The position numbers were made by a program, and so were the translations under genes. DNA of 64,000 nt, from positions 62,001-126,000 of the forward strand of contig CAJNDT010005357.1 of assembly GCA_905221615.1 (NCBI GenBank), written 5' to 3'. Position 1 is the first letter of the stretch, and the number at the start of each line of letters is the position of its first letter. Source of the DNA: Symbiodinium sp. CCMP2592 (lineage: Eukaryota; Sar; Dinophyceae; Suessiales; Symbiodiniaceae). The notes under the pieces are model-generated. The model did not search any database, was not told the DNA's origin, and saw only the letters and a list, made by a program, of their open reading frames with translations. This document shows positions 40,439 to 52,300 of this stretch, piece after piece.

Positions 40439-42557
40439 GAGTGGATCTAATTTTTTACAAGGGTTTACGAAAACCGATTGGCAGAGGGGGTCGTGCATCA
40501 AGCGACACTGCGGTACCGCAAATGCACACACATGGTGAGACACAGGAGGTCTAGTCGAAGCCAGGCGGAAACATGGCTGCACGTTGTGTTGAAACATGGG
40601 GGCAGACTGCAAAAGCGTTGGATTGAAGCTGCTATGATGGAGCTTCTGAGTTTGAGCACAGCTTTCCCCTGGTTCTGGGCTTGTCACCCACACTCCACCC
40701 AGGACCTTGGCCCTCAGAGCCGTGATCTAGCCCATGTGGGTCAAAAATGGCCCTAGTAGTACGTGCGTTTAGGGGGCCACACATGGCACCAGGGCCAGGT
40801 TTTCTCGCGCGGAACCTTGGGCCAAATCTTGAGGCATTGTTTGAGCCTTGGCGCTAGGGTTAATTAGGGTTAGGGACTCTGGGGTTTCAGTTTTTGCATG
40901 CACAGACAACTCAAGGTTACCAATTCGTCGTTATGAGAAAATTCGTGAAACTCATCCGGAAACGATGGGACACAAAGCTGATTTGGATGGAATTTGCCAA
41001 ACGGAGCGTGTTTGGCTTGAAAGGAATACAAAAAGGAATACAAAATAGCTCCAAAACCATTGTTAGTGGAATGATGTCCGAATGCCCGTCAGAAATGAAA
41101 GGAAAAGAGAACTGAACGATGTCCATGATGCTTGCAAAGCTTACCAAAAACGCACAGAGACAAGACACACCCCGAAAAGTCTGGCAGTCGACGAGCAAAT
41201 GGTCACACAAAGCTGATTTGGATTGGATTCTGCCAAACGGGGAGTGTTTGGCTTGAAGGAAGACAAAACAGCTCCAAAATCATCGCCAGCGGAATGATTC
41301 ATGCCCGAATGCCCAGAAATGGAGGGAAAAGAACGGAACGATGCCCATGATGCCTGCAAAACCCACCAAAAACGCACAGAGACAAGATGCGCACCGAAAT
41401 GCGTCGAGCAAATGGTCGAGCAGGGTCGAGCAGGTCGAGCCCAGGGTCGAGCAGAGGGTCGAGCAGGGTCGAGCCGGTCGAGCCCAGGGTCGAGCAGAGG
41501 GTCGAGCACGGTCGAGCAGGTCGAGCAAACCCCACAGACAGCACCAAACAGCTCCCCCAAGCCTCATGATGCCTGAGGCGCGTTAAAAAACGCAGCTACC
41601 CACCAATCTGCCTGAAACGGCACATTTAGCGAGACATTTGATAGGCAGTGGCCTCGGAGCAAGGGATTTAGGGGTTTGGAGCTCCAAAACCAAATGATCA
41701 CCCCAGTGTCTTGGTGATGGTTTGATTTGGGGTGGCTTGTTGCTTTTTTTAAGGCGGTTTGGGGCGGGTTGGGGAGTTTGGCCTTGACCCGGCGACACTG
41801 ACAGGCAGGTGTTTGGAGCAGGCGGTTATGAGGGAGTTTGGGGCTCCAAAATCAAATGATCACCCCAGGCGGCGGGGCTCATTTTAAGGAGTTTTGGGGT
41901 GGGTTGGGGTGTCCTTGACAGGGGGCGCTGATAGGCAGTGGCCTCGGGGCACGGGGTTGCGAGGTGATCGTTTGATGTGGGGCGGGACTCACGGCGGATC
42001 CCACAAGGGACACATGTTAAGGGAGAACACTTTTGTTCACACAACATAGCAATTATTCATGGCGACACACTGAACAAAGCGCTGTAATTAGGCACCACCA
42101 CCCCAAAAAAAACCTCCACACCCCTTCCTCCCACCCACCCACCCACCCACTGGGAATCTGCTGATCTGCAGGCCTTGGATCGCGCACACGTGGCCGTTCT
42201 TTCACAATAATTACAACAGCATGTGAAAACTCTACGCCGTAAAAAGCTAGAAAGGATGCTTTCGAGTTCCACAGCAAACAACTTTCAGTTCGCTTTCAAG
42301 ATTAGGATTTCGGGTTTAGGGGTTAGGGTCTAAGGGTTGTAAGGATGTTTTTGATTGCACACGCACGACTGACACGTCCTGTTTGAGCCGTTTGAGCCCG
42401 TGGGTGGTGGGTTGGGGTGGTTCGGTGGGTGGTTCGTTGGGATGGGTGGTGGGGTTTACTAGTGGGCGGGGGTGGGGTGTGGATTGAATGAAAAAGAGGT
42501 CTGGGTGGGCTTTCCTGCCACAAGTCCATGCCGAAACGGTTTTCGTAAACCCTTATA
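40439..42557. mobile_element. Repeat-rich non-autonomous insertion with short terminal inverted repeats
   Basis: Present in copy 1 of the duplication and absent at the matching point of copy 2 (60903). The ends carry an inverted repeat: TGGATCTAA...AAGGGTTTACGAAAACCG at 40442-40477 matches the reverse complement of about 42535-42572. Inside are two diverged ~190 bp direct repeats (about 40966-41166 and 41200-41393), a GGTCGAGCAG tandem array, three related ~65 bp blocks around 41640-41990 and a CCCA run near 42130-42151. No transposase frame is visible. Confidence 0.6.
41414..41526. repeat. GGTCGAGCAG tandem array
   Basis: About ten copies of GGTCGAGC(A/C)(G/C) with a higher-order period of about 44 bp. 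Confidence 0.9.
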
Positions 42558-42641
42558 TAATTTTTAGATCCATTCAAGAAATCGTCTCTATTTTCCGACA
42601 TGAGTGGTGGATCTAATTTATAGATCCACCCGGGGGTCTGG
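42558..42641. repeat. Dispersed repeat with GTGGATCTAATTTATAGATCCAC palindrome region
   Basis: Matches about 60917-60999 at roughly 85-90 percent. Ends ATCCACCCGGGGGTCTGGG in both. The palindrome lies at about 42607-42630 and 60963-60985. Sequence diverges immediately after, so this is probably a mobile-element end. Confidence 0.75.
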
Positions 42642-42837
42642 GTAGGTCAAAATCATGATTGTCGCCAGCTTTAAGCCGGTACTTCAGCGGCTCATAGATG
42701 TGAAAAGGCTCCGCGTGAAAGTTTCGTGTAAACATGTAAAAACATGCATGCGAAAAATCATGAGGTAAACTTTCGCGAGCACTATTTCAAAACCAGAAGG
42801 TTCTTGAAATTTTGTGTTTGGAAAGATAACGTGATTG

Positions 42838-43638
42838 TCACCTCCGGTGAAATAGCACAAGCTGGGCCTTACCTTTGCTCCCACCCGTGGGTTGACGAGG
42901 GTCACCTGTGCGGATGACCAGCTGACTAGCACTGTTGGCGATGATGGCCGCCAACTCCAGCTGGTCGCAATGGCCATAAGGTAAAGCATCGCCCCGCTTC
43001 CCGTAAAAAGTGGGTCGCGCATGGCGGCAAGTATGCATCAAGGCGATGCACAGCCGGTGGAAGATAGCATGGAGCGTCTGCCACGGTGGCATGTGCACAG
43101 TAGTCGCATTGGCACGCCGACACGATGGTATGCGATGACAATCAACATCGCCCCGCACGATTCATATCGGATCAACCGCCAAGGCGAATGCCAGGAGTAT
43201 CACCTAAGGCAAGAAAGCTATGGTCGCAGCCTCCAGCAAGTCACAGTGGGTGTGCGCGACCAAAGCCACCTGCCGAAGTAAGACAATGCGCAACATTGTC
43301 AAACTAAGTTCCAAAGACCGACCGAAGGTGCGCAGAAAGACTGCAAAAAAGCAGAACGCACTGCGGTCCTCCCATGGAAAGCAACTGAAAATGAAGCTGG
43401 CGATGCGGCCGGAGATGTTCATCTCCACCAATTTGTAGAAAACCTGCAAAATCTCATCATTTGGGCGCCTGGCCATCAATGCGGACATGCGAGCCTCGAC
43501 TCGTGCCCGTCGGGCCTGTAGGGTTGTCAATATCGGAGCCACTGCAGCCTGGGTCGCATCGGACTCAGCGACTCGACGTTTTTTGTTACCAATCCGACAT
43601 GACATGGCGAAAAGGCGCAGAGCCCGTGCCGTGGGCAA
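42838..43638 (-). CDS. Hypothetical fragments, unknown function
   Basis: Two minus-strand frames, 43638-43204 and 43158-42838. The first has a helical basic segment (ATQAAVAPILTTLQARRARV). The second reads CDQLELAAIIANSASQLVIR followed by TGDPRQPTGGSKGK. The GDPRQP string faintly resembles a helicase motif III but nothing else supports that. No family is recognised, and the two may be unrelated chance frames. Confidence 0.2.
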
Positions 43639-44462
43639 TGGAACCGATCGGCTGGCGGTGCAGGCCCGTCCCTGACCAAGCGAATGCAGTACCCAGACAT
43701 CAAGGTTTGCGGCCAGCTACATCCGTTTATTGTAATGCATCACGCCAACCAATTTGCTCGATGTCACGACATCGACGTCTGCCAATGGTGACGAAAGAAA
43801 AATAACTTTACAAGGTGAAACAAGGCTGCGACTTACAGACTTAGCCGGCAAAGTCGTTCAGCAATAATAACTAACCCCGCTCAAGCTCAGCGGGCCCCGC
43901 TTCCCGCGAGGCTGGGTTGCGCACTGGCCAAGGAATGAAGCATCGTCTTCCTTCCGTCCTCGTAATGTTGTGTCAAAGAACCAGTGCCCACGTATAGGCA
44001 GCTTCCCTCAATAGGGCCTCGCAACCTCTTGGAGCGTGTGTACGTTCCACACTCGTCAATAGCACCACCTCGCGCATGCGCAGAGCTGCACAGGCCATGC
44101 GCCGTCGGGTCAACCGCCAAGCCGAAGGGCAGGGGTAGGTTGAGCTCGAAAGCGCTCCGCATCCTTAGTGCTGCTAGCGCGACCCAAGTAGCCAAGCTTC
44201 CCTTCACGAGGGTGTCGCAATGGCGTGGTCAGACAGCATGGGCGCTTTCACTGGTAGCGCACTTCAGTAGAGAGGAGCAACAAGGCCACCCGCGCCGGGT
44301 CAACCGCCAAGCCGAATGCGTCGTTGAGCCCAGTATCGCTCGGCAGTCTCCGTAAGAAACCGTCGCCAATTAAATGCGTTCGCCGTTTGATCATCGTTCA
44401 GGGCATACAAAAATCGCCAATCACGGCAATCGGTGCCCCTGAAGTTGCGCCTGATGGAAGTA
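43639..44462. other. No gene recognised
   Basis: Contains the word GGGTCAACCGCCAAGCCGAA near 44107 and 44297 (a variant lies near 43169). Otherwise there are only short unsupported frames. Confidence 0.45.
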
Positions 44463-44606
44463 GTTCACAATCTTTATTTACGACAGCCAGCTCACAACTA
44501 CACTGAAGCTATAGCGAGGCTCTCTTTTGACTGCCGGTGCAACGGCTGAAGCAGTGCAAGCTATGCAGAAGCAAAGCGAGCATTGTGAAGCTGTTGTCGA
44601 AAGCCC
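44463..44606. repeat. 144 bp direct repeat, left copy
   Basis: Matches 44888-45031 without indels (GTTCACAATCTTTATTTACG through TTGTCGAAAGCCC) with very few substitutions (CTGCCGGTG versus CTGGTGGTG). Confidence 0.95.
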
Positions 44607-44887
44607 TGTGATGCCAATCCTGCAGAACAGGAAGAAGAAAAGCAAAGTAGAATATAACCAAAGCGAAGCAACAAAAGGATAGCTGCAAGTATCAACAATG
44701 ATCACCTCAGGAATGGCAAGGATCGACCTTGCAATCCGAAACAGGGAGCGGAGGGTGGGTGAAAAATTAAGCAAGCATGCTAAGCGAAGCTTTTGTTGAG
44801 CTGGCTGTCGAGCTTGATCCCGAAAGCAGCGCGGGATCACAAGCTGCGAAATAAAGCTGGAAACAAAACTGAGTAAACACAGGTATC
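44607..44887. other. Spacer between the 144 bp repeats
   Basis: No gene. Contains GCGAAGCTTTTGTTG at about 44785-44799, the same 15 nt as the right end of the element A LTR. Confidence 0.5.
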
Positions 44888-45031
44888 GTTCACAATCTTT
44901 ATTTACGACAGCCAGCTCACAACTACACTGAAGCTATAGCGAGGCTCTCTTTTGACTGGTGGTGCAACGGCTGAAGCAGTGCAAGCTATGCAGAAGCAAA
45001 GCGAGCATTGTGAAGCTGTTGTCGAAAGCCC
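44888..45031. repeat. 144 bp direct repeat, right copy
   Basis: Partner of 44463-44606. It includes the 3' end of the RNase H frame of the adjacent RT remnant. Confidence 0.95.
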
Positions 45032-46829
45032 ATAAAAGCTACCAGGAGAAAGGAGTCTCGCGCTGCACCACCAAATGAAACGGTGAGACGACTGCTGAAA
45101 GGCTCACGCTGCATGTCCCAGAAAGGGAGGTCGTAAAGCAGCTCATCTGTGGCGGGCATGTCCCCATGAAAAGAGGAGGCCCCATTTGGCATGTCCTCGC
45201 GAAGGGAGGAGGCCGTAAACATTTGGCATGTCCCCGCAAAAGGAGAAGGCCGTAAGCATATGGCATGTCTCCCAGAGAATGGAAGAGGCCGTAAAGCATC
45301 AATGGTTATCGGCATCGTGAAAAAGCTGCAATGTAGGCGCTTCCCATGAGGGCTGGAAGCCATCTGGATAGAATGAAACGCAACGCTCTCGAAACCAAAG
45401 CTGACGTAGGTCAAACTCGGAAGAATACCGGAGGGTAAAGCATCCTGTCCCTTCCAACGAGACAACCAATCAGCCAACTCATTGCGAGGTCCAGAAATGT
45501 GCGTCGCATCGAGCTCTATGCCAGAAAAGCAGCTAAAAAGCGCTAAGCGTTGAGCAAAAATACTCAAGGGATATGATGAAGTAAAAAGCTTGTTGCTGAC
45601 TGACTCTGCACCCGTATTGTCTGACCAGCTTGGTATCCTTACATGCATTCGGCCGCCTGGGGTAGCTGCTGAAAGGCAGTGAAGCAAAGCAATCTGAGCC
45701 AAGCACTCATAACATGAAATGTTATCAGATGCACGTGAACTAAGCTCAATGCCTGCGAATGCAAAGTCCGAAATCGCAAAACCTTCGCTGAACCAAAGGG
45801 TCGCCGTCGAAAGCTTGATGAAACCGCCAATGGCAAAGTTGGTACCAGACCCCATTGCATCAGCCGCCGCAACCAAGGTGATCCTGGGCGTAAATTGTAG
45901 CGGCCGAAGCAATGTCGGCAATTTGCACCATGTTGCCAAAAGCTCAGAAAAGCAATGCTGTTCTTGGACAGCTTGCGTTTCACCTGAGAAGGGTCAGCAA
46001 CACGAACCCAAACGCGCTTAGAAGAAAGCACGATTTTTGCAAGGTCAGAGCGGCGGCGAATAGGCATATGCCGGACATCAATCAGTTTGGCGCTGAGAGG
46101 GATAGCAGTACCAGACGGTACACGTACAAAGAGTAAGTTGTCGTCAACGCCATCATGCAGATCAGCAAAGTAATGCGGGTCGATGCTCTGCAAAGTAGCA
46201 GGGGGGCAGTGAAGATCCTTGTAGAGCACCCCGACCCACGGTCGAAGATGAGGAAAGGCATGTAGAAACCACTGAATCATGCCAGTCACTTTGTGCAAGT
46301 CCCGCTTGTGCTCGTTTTCAGAGTTGCGCAGCAAAGCTGTGACCTGCAAAAGCAAACGATCGCGCTTGCTCTGTGGAATAGAAAAGCAGCCTGCGCGTAC
46401 ATTGATGCACCAGCCTATCCACACCACTTCTGGTCCAATGTCCAGTTTGCGCCAGCTTAAAGGAATATTAAAGCAAACGCAGAACGCTAAAATCAGCACT
46501 GTAGTGGCAAAGATGGTGGACTCCCCTTGTGTCAGAAAGAAGTCGTCCACGTACAACATGAGCGAATGTCTGATATAGATCAGAAGATGTAAAGCGCGAA
46601 CGAAAAAGCTGCCCAGTCGGGCCCACCACAAAGCACTGAAACATGCGCCGAAGGGACAAACTGAATAAAAGTAGTGTCGGCCGTCACATTGAACTCCAAG
46701 CAACCCACGGTCACTCTCCTTGACTTTCATTGTTTTATGCGCAGATTTCACATCTATAGTAGCCGCCGAAAGATTGCAAGCCGGCCCCCGCAAGGGAAAA
46801 GAAGCTCGGGCCGATCCCAATAGCGGCAA
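44986..46829 (-). pseudogene. DIRS/Ngaro-like reverse transcriptase-RNase H remnant
   Basis: Frame 46829-45639 carries reverse transcriptase motifs: IDVKSAHKTMKV (motif A), CPFGACFSALWW (motif B) and MLYVDDFF (motif C), then ISWRKLD-like and VWIGWCINV segments. Frame 45939-44986 carries the RNase H-like part: VAAADAMGSGTNFAIGG, SDNTGAESVSNKLFT and HISGPRNELADWLSRWKG. That RNase H style is typical of DIRS/Ngaro elements. The frames overlap near 45.93 kb, so a frameshift separates RT from RNase H. The N-terminal third of RT is missing: the frame begins abruptly next to the 227 bp repeat at 46841. 45156-45300 holds ~45 bp tandem units (GGCATGTCC...GAGGCCGTAA) inside the frame. No tyrosine recombinase was seen. 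Confidence 0.65.
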
Positions 46830-46840
46830 AGTATAGCTCT

Positions 46841-47067
46841 CTTATAGCAAAGTTAAAAGTCAGCAATATATTTCTCACCTTCAAATATATTCGCAAATCA
46901 AATATCTTTGCCAATTCCATATATAGGAAGTTGCAAAAGCGAACGAGTGAGAGGTCGCTTCTTTTTATCAGCGCGAGCTGAAGCACGGGAGGTAAAAGTA
47001 AGTGGCACGAGCAACCACGAGTGTGAACCGACTACGAGTCGGCACATGCAGAGCACAACGACTGAGA
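46841..47067. repeat. 227 bp direct repeat, left copy
   Basis: Begins CTTATAGCAAAGTTAAAAGT and ends ACAACGACTGAGA. Same length as 47290-47516 with a handful of substitutions. Lies at the truncation point of the RT remnant on its left. Confidence 0.95.
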
Positions 47068-47289
47068 CAGGGTATGGGAGGGCGGGCAAAAAAAAATTCC
47101 TTTCGGCTCTCTGAGAGCCGTGAATAGATGTGCGACATGCAGGAAAATTTTCCCAATGGTTGAAACGTGAAAACTTGCTCGTTGAAACAACTGTAAACAT
47201 TTGAGTGAAAATGCTGACTTTGCGAAAACAAAGAGTTTTCGCAAATTAACTTCAGCTATAAAGCTTTGTCGTACAAGTACGAAAGCTTG
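47068..47289. other. Spacer between the 227 bp repeats
   Basis: 222 bp, AT-rich, with no ORF or recognisable site. Confidence 0.6.
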
Positions 47290-47516
47290 CTTATAGCAAA
47301 GTTAAAAGTCAGCAATATATTTCTCACCTTCAAATATATTCGCGAATCAAATATCTTTGCCAATTCCATATATAGGAAGTTGCAAAAGCGAACGAGTGAG
47401 AGGTCGCTTCTTTTTATCAGCGCGAGCTGAAGCACGGGAAGTACAAGTAAGTGGCACGAGCAACCACGAGTGTGAACCGACTACGAGTCGGCACATGCAG
47501 AGCACAACGACTGAGA
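47290..47516. repeat. 227 bp direct repeat, right copy
   Basis: Partner of 46841-47067. Could be LTRs of a very short non-autonomous (TRIM-like) element, or a tandem duplication. Confidence 0.95.
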
Positions 47517-47547
47517 GTCGTAGATGCATACCTCCCATGCACCTCAT

Positions 47548-49171
47548 CTATGACTCGACGTCAGCGAGGAGAGTGCCTGCAACGAAGCATGCAGGACGAT
47601 CCCTGAAATACGGCTCCAAGTAGGTCATCTCGGACCATTTTGCCTTCGAAGGGGCATCCCCCAAGTTGCTGTGGCTGGGGACTCGCATGAACCACGAGAG
47701 ACATGGTCCTGGCTCATCGGCAGCCTCAAAGTGTAACAAGAGTTCTCGCCAATAAGGGTCAGTGGCAGACCCCGAGACGCATGCCCCCAGCACACCAGAA
47801 TGGTCAATAAAGAAAAGTGTCCTCTTATTTGCAAGGTACTGCGACCATAGCGATCGAGCAAGGACTACAGCGAAAAGCTCTGTTTGCCCAATAAGGTGTC
47901 TCTTCTAAGAGGACCATTTGGACACAAGATCATCATTGACCTTACAGCCGAAAGCACGCACCTGTGGGTGTCGGCCCCGCACAATCAAAACTCCCCCGGC
48001 TGTGGCCAAGTGACCTCCGCTTGCAGTTGGCTCGCATGCGCCGTCAGTGAAGACCAGGACAGGAGGCTCACCCGGGGAAGAAGAAAGAGACCTAGGGGCA
48101 CCCCTAAGGAGCCTAGCCCTAAGAACCTTAAAAGCTTGCAGCTGGTCGTCTCTCAGATCCACGAACTCCGACTTGCTGTGCTCAAGTTTGCGAACGTTCG
48201 CGACTGCCAGTCGCCCAGTTCTGCCGAGGATCTGGGCCTCAGCAAACTGGAGTCTGCCAAAGAGAGTCGGCAGAGTTCTGACCTCAACCCGACCTGAAGA
48301 AATGATGCTGCCTAAAGCTTCGGAGAGCGCAGCAGCTCGATCCGGCTTATTACCGATCTTTACACTCGCAAGCGAATCATCGGAGGTATCCACAAGAACT
48401 CCAAGCATTTCTGCGACGGTGGCAAAAGGTTTCTCTTTGGTCTTTGGGCTTGGCCATCTGAAATTGCAGGAGATCCATCAGCGAGTGAACAACGTGATCA
48501 GTCGACTGAGAGAGTAAAGTGGGGGCTGCAGCCGGATAATCGTCAAAATAGCAGCTGGTCAAGACGAGGAGTTCCCACAGAAGCCTCTGGAGGAAGAGCG
48601 AAACTCTGTTGAATTGCAGCACCGACGCGGATGCGCCGAACGGCAATGTTTTGCACACGAAGCCACAAGCGGAGCCACCTGGCATCTTCAGGACGAGAAC
48701 CGCCTTCGCTTGCTCGGACGGCCTCAGAGGCAGCTGTTTGGAAGCGGATTTAAGATCATAGGCTTTGGTCTGCGGCTTGGAGTGCGCACGTCTTTCCAAC
48801 AAGCGTGCACTGGACCACGAAGCCTAGTCCCATCGCTGAGCTCGAGATCAACGGAGCCTGTGTATTTACAAGCTTTCATGATATACATGCAAACCCATGC
48901 GACCTCGTCCAAGGCTTTGAGGGAAAGGCGCTCGAAGCATTCAAAACATGCGTTGACCCCATTCTCACTGAAGTCATCGATCGATGGGCCGCCACTTGCC
49001 CTGCCACACAGCGAACCTTCTGCAAGGCATCCAGCCTAGAGGAAAAATCAAGTCCACTTCTGCGCGAGAAAGCGGGCCGTGTAGCCACTGCTTCCCATTA
49101 GGATCGGCCTCCTCAAGCGTGATGTCCCAAAGGGGCTCGGAGTATTCTTGACCTGGTGCCTCCAAAGGCAT
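47548..49171 (-). pseudogene. Second RT-RNase H remnant, broken into several frames
   Basis: Reading the minus strand from 49171: a PLSRAEVDLIFPLGW segment and RRFAVWQGKWRPID (pre-motif A) in one frame. Then LDEVAWVCMYIMKACKY in a second, and KAYDLKSASKQLPLRPSE (motif A), LPFGASASVLQFNRVS (motif B) and CYFDDYP (motif C) in a third. A fourth frame gives LVDTSDD, TLFGRLQFAEAQ and an RNase H start, VFTDGACEPT...GGVLIV. The last gives VPSHSNLGDAPSKAKW, an RNase H end. The FDDYP catalytic box differs from the YVDD types elsewhere in the window, so this is a separate retroelement lineage. At least four frame changes make it non-functional. Confidence 0.65.
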
Positions 49172-49229
49172 CCCTTTTGACTCAGGTCATCTCAGGACAC
49201 CCCGAAAAGTAGTAAAACCAAAAAAAAAA
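49172..49229. other. Short spacer ending in an A run before the gap
   Basis: Ends in a run of nine to ten A directly against the N run. Confidence 0.6.
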
Positions 49230-49329
49230 NNNNNNNNNNNNNNNNNNNNNNNNNNNNNNNNNNNNNNNNNNNNNNNNNNNNNNNNNNNNNNNNNNNNNNN
49301 NNNNNNNNNNNNNNNNNNNNNNNNNNNNN
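49230..49329. other. Assembly gap (100 N)
   Basis: Exactly 100 N, the usual placeholder for a scaffold gap of unknown length. The 3' end and 3' LTR of element B copy 2 are lost here. Confidence 0.99.
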
Positions 49330-52300
49330 CTGGCTTTGCGCATCAGGATCTTCGTTGATCAGGCTTTCCTCTTTAAGCACCTGGAGCTCATCTTCGAGGG
49401 CCTTGTTGTTCTTTCCAAGCTCCTTGATAGTCTCGCGCATTTTCTTGCGCTCCTCTTTCATCTTCTCTGCATCCTCATTCGGTGGGCCTTGCGTCGACCC
49501 AGCACTGCTTTTGCGCTTCTTCAGCTTTCTAACTTCTTCATTCAATTCTCCAATCTCTTTGTCCTTTGCCTCTTTTAGCTCTTTGATCTCTTTATCCTTT
49601 TTGTCTATCTCCTCTTTGATCTCCTTTTCTTTCGTTTCTTGGAGCTCTTTAATCTCTTTGATCCTCTTGCTCTCCATCTCTTTCAGCTTTTGCTCAGCTT
49701 CGCCCTGAAGCAGTCCACCCGCTGGAACCTGCAGTTCCTTCCTTTTTGCTTTCAACTCCTCCAGTGCAGTGTGGAGCTTCGGCCTCAATTGGTCCATCTC
49801 TTTTTGCAGGGCGGACTCAGCGTCCATTATCAATGTAGCCTCATTTTCCTGTTCCTCCTCTTCAGCTCTCAGCTTGTCCAGTTGTTTCTCTATGGACTCT
49901 TTGGCAACGAACGCTTCGTCCGCTACCCGCTTCAGCTCTTCCTTTACCTCTATCTCTTTTGCAATCAACCTGTCTCTTTCTTCCTCCTTGATCTTCTTCT
50001 GCTTTTGCTTGTACGTATACAAGTCACTATAAATAGTGAATTTCTTTCTCTTTTCATCCACTTTCTCCTGCAGAACCCTCATCTGCCCAAGCAGGTCCTG
50101 CACTTTCTTCTCCTCTTCCAGAACTGACTTCTTTGCCATCTTGTCCATAATCTCTTTGTACTCATCATCACTCGACTCAGAGTCCTTCTTTCTCTTCTCG
50201 CCTCTCTTTTTCTCTTCCTCTTTTTCGGAGCTTTGCTCTTCCTCTTCTTTCTCCGAACTCACTTTCTCCTCGCTTTCAGAGGCTTCTTGCTCCTCTTCTT
50301 CTTTCTCTTTCTTTTTCTCTTCTTCTTCTTTTGTTTCCTTCGCCTTCTCTGCGGCTTCGTTTGCCCTTTCCTTTTGGCCCCTTCGCCTCTCGGAAGCATC
50401 CAAGGCTTTCTGCCTCAGTTCGCTCACTCTATCTTCCATAACCTGTGCCTGGCTTCCTTCGGCACTTCCTTTGCTTCCCTGTGCCTCTCCAGCCAATTCC
50501 TCGGCTGTTTTCTTGAACTCTTCAGGCACTTTATCCTCCGTCTTTGCAGCTTCTGACGGGGCCGCCTCTTTAGGCTCATACTTTTGGTTGAGGCGTTGCA
50601 CTTCGGGCCATAGGGCATCCAGGGTTAATCTCCTCTCTCGCTCCTTTTTGAGCTCTCTTTCGCAGAGGGTTACGGACTCTATGCTTCGGCATTCGTCACT
50701 GATCATTGTCTTGAGGGCCGCGTCGTCGGCCATCTTTTTCACTTCTTCTTTTTCTTCTACTTCTTTTCTCCTCACTTCTTTTCTTTTCACTTCCTCTCTT
50801 TTCACTTCCTTCCTTGAGTCAAAAACGGCAGCGGCGGAACAAAGCATGCATTCAACACTTCCAACCAGACTCTTCCACAAGCTACCGTTGCAAGCCATGA
50901 TAACAACCAGTGTCATCATCATCACCATCATCACCAAACCAAGGTTTCCACCTTCACTGCTTCTACTGCTTTGATCTCTTAGTCCATCACACTGCTGAAC
51001 CATCATCATCATCACAAGTCTTCTCAGATACTTCGTAGGGATCTTGAAGTCACTTGCTATCCTGACCTCTTCACTCTCTTCTCCAGTTTTCACACCGATT
51101 CTCTCCAAACACTTCACAACAGCGTTCCTCGACAAAGCCTTTGTTCCTACATCTGCAGGGTTCTCCTTCCCAGCTATCGCTTTCACTTGAAGACCTACAG
51201 AAGTAAGCCTTTGAACCCAAAGCAGTCCAGCATCAATGTGCCTCGTTCTTCCTAGGCCTTTCTTCATGAGAATAGACCTAGCACTGCTAGAATCCATCCT
51301 AATCACCATCTCCGGCCTAATCCCTAGAACTCTGTGCAACAGGTTCTGTAGAAAAACTCCTTCACTCAGACCTCCAACAGCTGCCACCAGTTCGCTTTCG
51401 CAGCTGCTCAAAGCCGTCGCTTTTTGCTTTCTCGCGTGAAAGTAAACGATGTTACTGTTCACGAAAATCAACATGCAGCTCGTTGACTGCCTATTCTCAC
51501 GATCGGTCGCCCAGTCGGCGTCGGTCACTACCTCGATCAAACTCTTCGCCGTAAAAACATCTTTGTAGGCATTCTCAGTTTTCTCATCACTTGGATCTAG
51601 AAAACTCTTTCCAGGGTATGCCTCTTTGTGTTCTATCACGTAGTGGGCTGTCGCTTTCACATACTTTGCCACGTGCCTAAGCACTGCTAAGTCTCCTCGC
51701 GTTGGCGCTGCCAACTTCCCAGACAACCACTTCGTAGCGAATCCCAAATCAGGTCTCTCCGGTGTCATATACAATAGGATTCCTACACAGGATCTATACA
51801 GATGATGTTCATCTGCATCCAAGGGCGTATCGTCCTTCAACGATCTTCCGTAATCCATTGGAAACGGCAACTTCTTCGGCATGGCTTTTCCCAAACCTAA
51901 AATCTCTTCCAACTTCTCAAGATACTTGCCGTCCATCCTGATCTCTATTCCTTCTTTCGTTCCTAAGAACGTCCTCTTCAAGAAAGTACACTTTCCTTCT
52001 CCAACCTTCACTGGTCCTTCCAGCTTTATCTTCAACTTGTGCTTCAGCAGCAGATCAACCACCGCTTGGTTCTCCTTTGGTTTTCCAAACACTTCCAAAT
52101 CATCCACATGTGTACTCATCAGCGTTCCACCTTCTCCTGGGTTCTCTGAAAACTTGTAGAAGAAACTTGGTAACCCCACATCGGAAACCATCTTCTCTTT
52201 CTCCAGGATTTCTCGTAAGTGCTCAAACAAATCACTGCTTCCTGTTCGTTGTCCCGGCAGGGTGTACTGCAGCTGGTACCACTTTCCTCCTAAACTCACA

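Noticed and set aside
49192..49329. Continuation of the copy 2 polyprotein across the N gap
   Set aside because: The residues beyond the N run come from unrelated sequence left of the gap.
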